Source: an uncultured Bacteroidia bacterium
GTDB lineage: Bacteria; Bacteroidota; Bacteroidia; Bacteroidales; UBA932
Assembly: GCA_902780175.1 (NCBI GenBank)
Contig: CACZEU010000025.1
Coordinates: 1 to 35,179 of the forward strand
Length of the DNA: 35,179 nucleotides
Direction: 5' to 3'
In this document: in pieces, positions 34,000 through 35,179 of the stretch
Numbering within the stretch: the stretch's first letter is position 1
Layout of the letters: every line of letters begins with the position of its first letter
Position numbers and translations under genes: made by a program
Notes under the pieces: generated by a model
Seen by the model: the letters and a program-made list of their open reading frames with translations, nothing else
What the model was told of the DNA's origin: nothing
Databases searched by the model: none

Positions 34000-35019
34000 A
34001 TGGATAAAAAGATCGTTACTTTCGGAGAGATCCTTCAGCGGTGGTCGCCGCAGGGGGCATGGCGCATCGGCCAGAGGGATATGTGGGAAGGCCAGTTCGG
34101 CGGGTCCGAGGCCAACGTGGCGGTTTCGCTTGCAATACTCGGAAATCCAGTAAGTTACGTTTCCCGCATTCCGCAAAACGTAGTGGGCGATGCCTGTCTC
34201 CGCAGGCTAAAGTATTATGGCATAGATGTTTCGGATGTAGTTCGCGGCGGGGAGCGCCTTGGCACATACTACTTCGAGAGGGCGGCGGACCTGCGGCGTT
34301 CGCTGGTGGTCTACGACAGGCAGGGCTCGTCTTTTTGGTCCTGCGCGCCGGGGATGTTCCCGTGGGAGGAGATATTCAGCCGTGCTTCGCTGTTCCATTG
34401 TTCCGGAATAACATGCGCCGTATCCCAGTCTGCCGCGGACGCCACATTCGAGGCCGTACGTGCAGCGCGCGCCGCCGGCCTCCGCGTTACCTGCGACATA
34501 AATTACCGCCGCAATCTATGGAAATACGAGGGCGCCGATGCCCACTCTACGCTCAACGCTCTCATGCAGTACAGCGACTACATCTTCGGCGACCAGGACG
34601 AATGGGCTGTCGCGACCGGCGTTCCCAAAATTCCGGAAGACGGAATGATGGCCGATTCCGAGCTCGACCTGGAGGCCTACGGACGCTACTTCGACGAGAT
34701 GCACCGCCAGTTCCCGGGATGCAGCGAGATGATGCTCGGCCTCCGTAACCAGCTGACTACCAACCACCATACCCTTACCGCGCTACTGTGGTACAAGGGC
34801 ACGATCTACAAAACCCGGATATTCGACATCCAAGGCATAGTTGATTCCGTCGGAGTCGGCGACGCCTTCGTGGCGGCATACATCCACGCTGCCGGCAAGT
34901 GGCCCGGCGACCCCCAGCGCTGCCTGGACTTCTGCGTTACGGCCGCTATGCTCAAAAATTCCGTCGTCGGCGACTTCAACCTTGTAACTGAAGAGGAAAT
35001 CCTCGCCTGCCTGAAGTAG
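34000..35019 (+). CDS. kdgK: PfkB family sugar kinase, probably 2-dehydro-3-deoxygluconokinase
   Basis: 339 residues from the ATG at 34000; an upstream in-frame start gives a basic leader with no family resemblance. The PfkB N-terminal motif is GQFGGSEANVAVSLAILG (31-48), with substrate-binding Gly/Asn. DINYRRNLW (about 209-217) is typical of KDG kinases. The ATP/anion-hole motif DSVGVGDAF places the catalytic Asp at about 288. It would phosphorylate 2-keto-3-deoxygluconate from pectin or alginate uronates. No other uronate genes are in view, so another sugar is possible. The gene is the only plus-strand gene at the right end. Confidence 0.85.
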   Translation: MDKKIVTFGEILQRWSPQGAWRIGQRDMWEGQFGGSEANVAVSLAILGNPVSYVSRIPQNVVGDACLRRLKYYGIDVSDVVRGGERLGTYYFERAADLRRSLVVYDRQGSSFWSCAPGMFPWEEIFSRASLFHCSGITCAVSQSAADATFEAVRAARAAGLRVTCDINYRRNLWKYEGADAHSTLNALMQYSDYIFGDQDEWAVATGVPKIPEDGMMADSELDLEAYGRYFDEMHRQFPGCSEMMLGLRNQLTTNHHTLTALLWYKGTIYKTRIFDIQGIVDSVGVGDAFVAAYIHAAGKWPGDPQRCLDFCVTAAMLKNSVVGDFNLVTEEEILACLK

Positions 35020-35122
35020 ATACCTTCTTCTCTGCGAACCCCGCCATTATTGTTCGCGAAGACGATTTGAAAAGAAGAGGCCGCTGAAAAATTTGGGTGC
35101 CTCCTCCTGAAACCTTTGGTCG

Positions 35123-35170
35123 CCCGTGACCATGAACGGGAGGGGCCCGCGCCGCCAGGCGTGGGAGGGG
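35123..35170 (+). repeat. GC-rich hairpin repeat, copy 2, at the window edge
   Basis: 35138-35170 repeats, in opposite orientation, the 33-bp unit at 13613-13645. A small stem CCCGT/ACGGG (35123-35127 with 35136-35140) stands just before it. The repeat lies about 100 nt after the kinase stop codon and may continue past the edge, where gcggaggccg follows. The remaining 35020-35122 holds only a weak gcgaac/gttcgc stem (35034-35057) and no gene. Confidence 0.8.
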
Positions 35171-35179
35171 CGGAGGCCG

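Overview
The window looks like a chromosome segment of a high-GC member of the Bacteroidota, most likely order Bacteroidales. The grounds are the protein families present (DUF5009, DUF4249, fimbrillin-like lipoproteins, TonB receptor, choice-of-anchor beta-helix lipoprotein), the near absence of Shine-Dalgarno sequences, and several clear TTTG-N18..20-TAnnTTTG (-33/-7) promoters. I see no tRNA, rRNA, CRISPR array, transposase or integrase gene.

Layout. 1-3761 (minus): a secreted phosphodiesterase/alkaline-phosphatase-fold lipoprotein, then a promoter and a Tat-exported Gfo/Idh/MocA oxidoreductase, closely followed by a membrane acyltransferase (DUF5009/HGSNAT-like) that runs off the left edge. 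3957-6948 (minus): two tandem tiny genes of one peptide family, then a beta-helix surface lipoprotein whose reading frame is broken near its N terminus. 7050-8255: a pRiA4b ORF-3-like protein with an acidic tail, and a divergent YigZ/IMPACT gene. 8262-13528 (plus): a tight serC-serA-TonB receptor-DUF4249 operon with its own promoter.

13529-18953 is an accessory region with visibly lower GC. A 183-bp nested inverted-repeat element (13529-13711) fills exactly the gap between the DUF4249 stop codon and the stop codon of a 16-codon remnant of the gene at 18904-20367. That remnant and the intact gene end form a 49-bp direct repeat (46/49) bracketing about 5.1 kb. This segment carries a third small-peptide gene, a 1,111-residue multidomain lipoprotein and a hicA-hicB toxin-antitoxin pair. 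The arrangement looks like an insertion at the 3' end of a chromosomal gene, but no recombinase remains.

18904-27981 (minus) is a compact housekeeping operon read as DUF1015, recQ, dnaG, metG, then a secreted protein of unknown function, with 2-6 nt gaps or 4-nt overlaps. 28059-33736 (minus) is a complete MacAB-TolC-like tripartite exporter: ATPase, two permeases, membrane-fusion protein and outer-membrane channel. 34000-35019 (plus) is a PfkB sugar kinase resembling KDG kinase. The right edge carries a GC-rich hairpin repeat also found, inverted, inside the 13.5-kb element.

The most interesting signal is the short-peptide family: three genes of 45-51 codons at two unlinked loci. In both places they lie 2-12 nt upstream of a surface lipoprotein of the fimbrillin/beta-helix type, as if peptide and lipoprotein work together.
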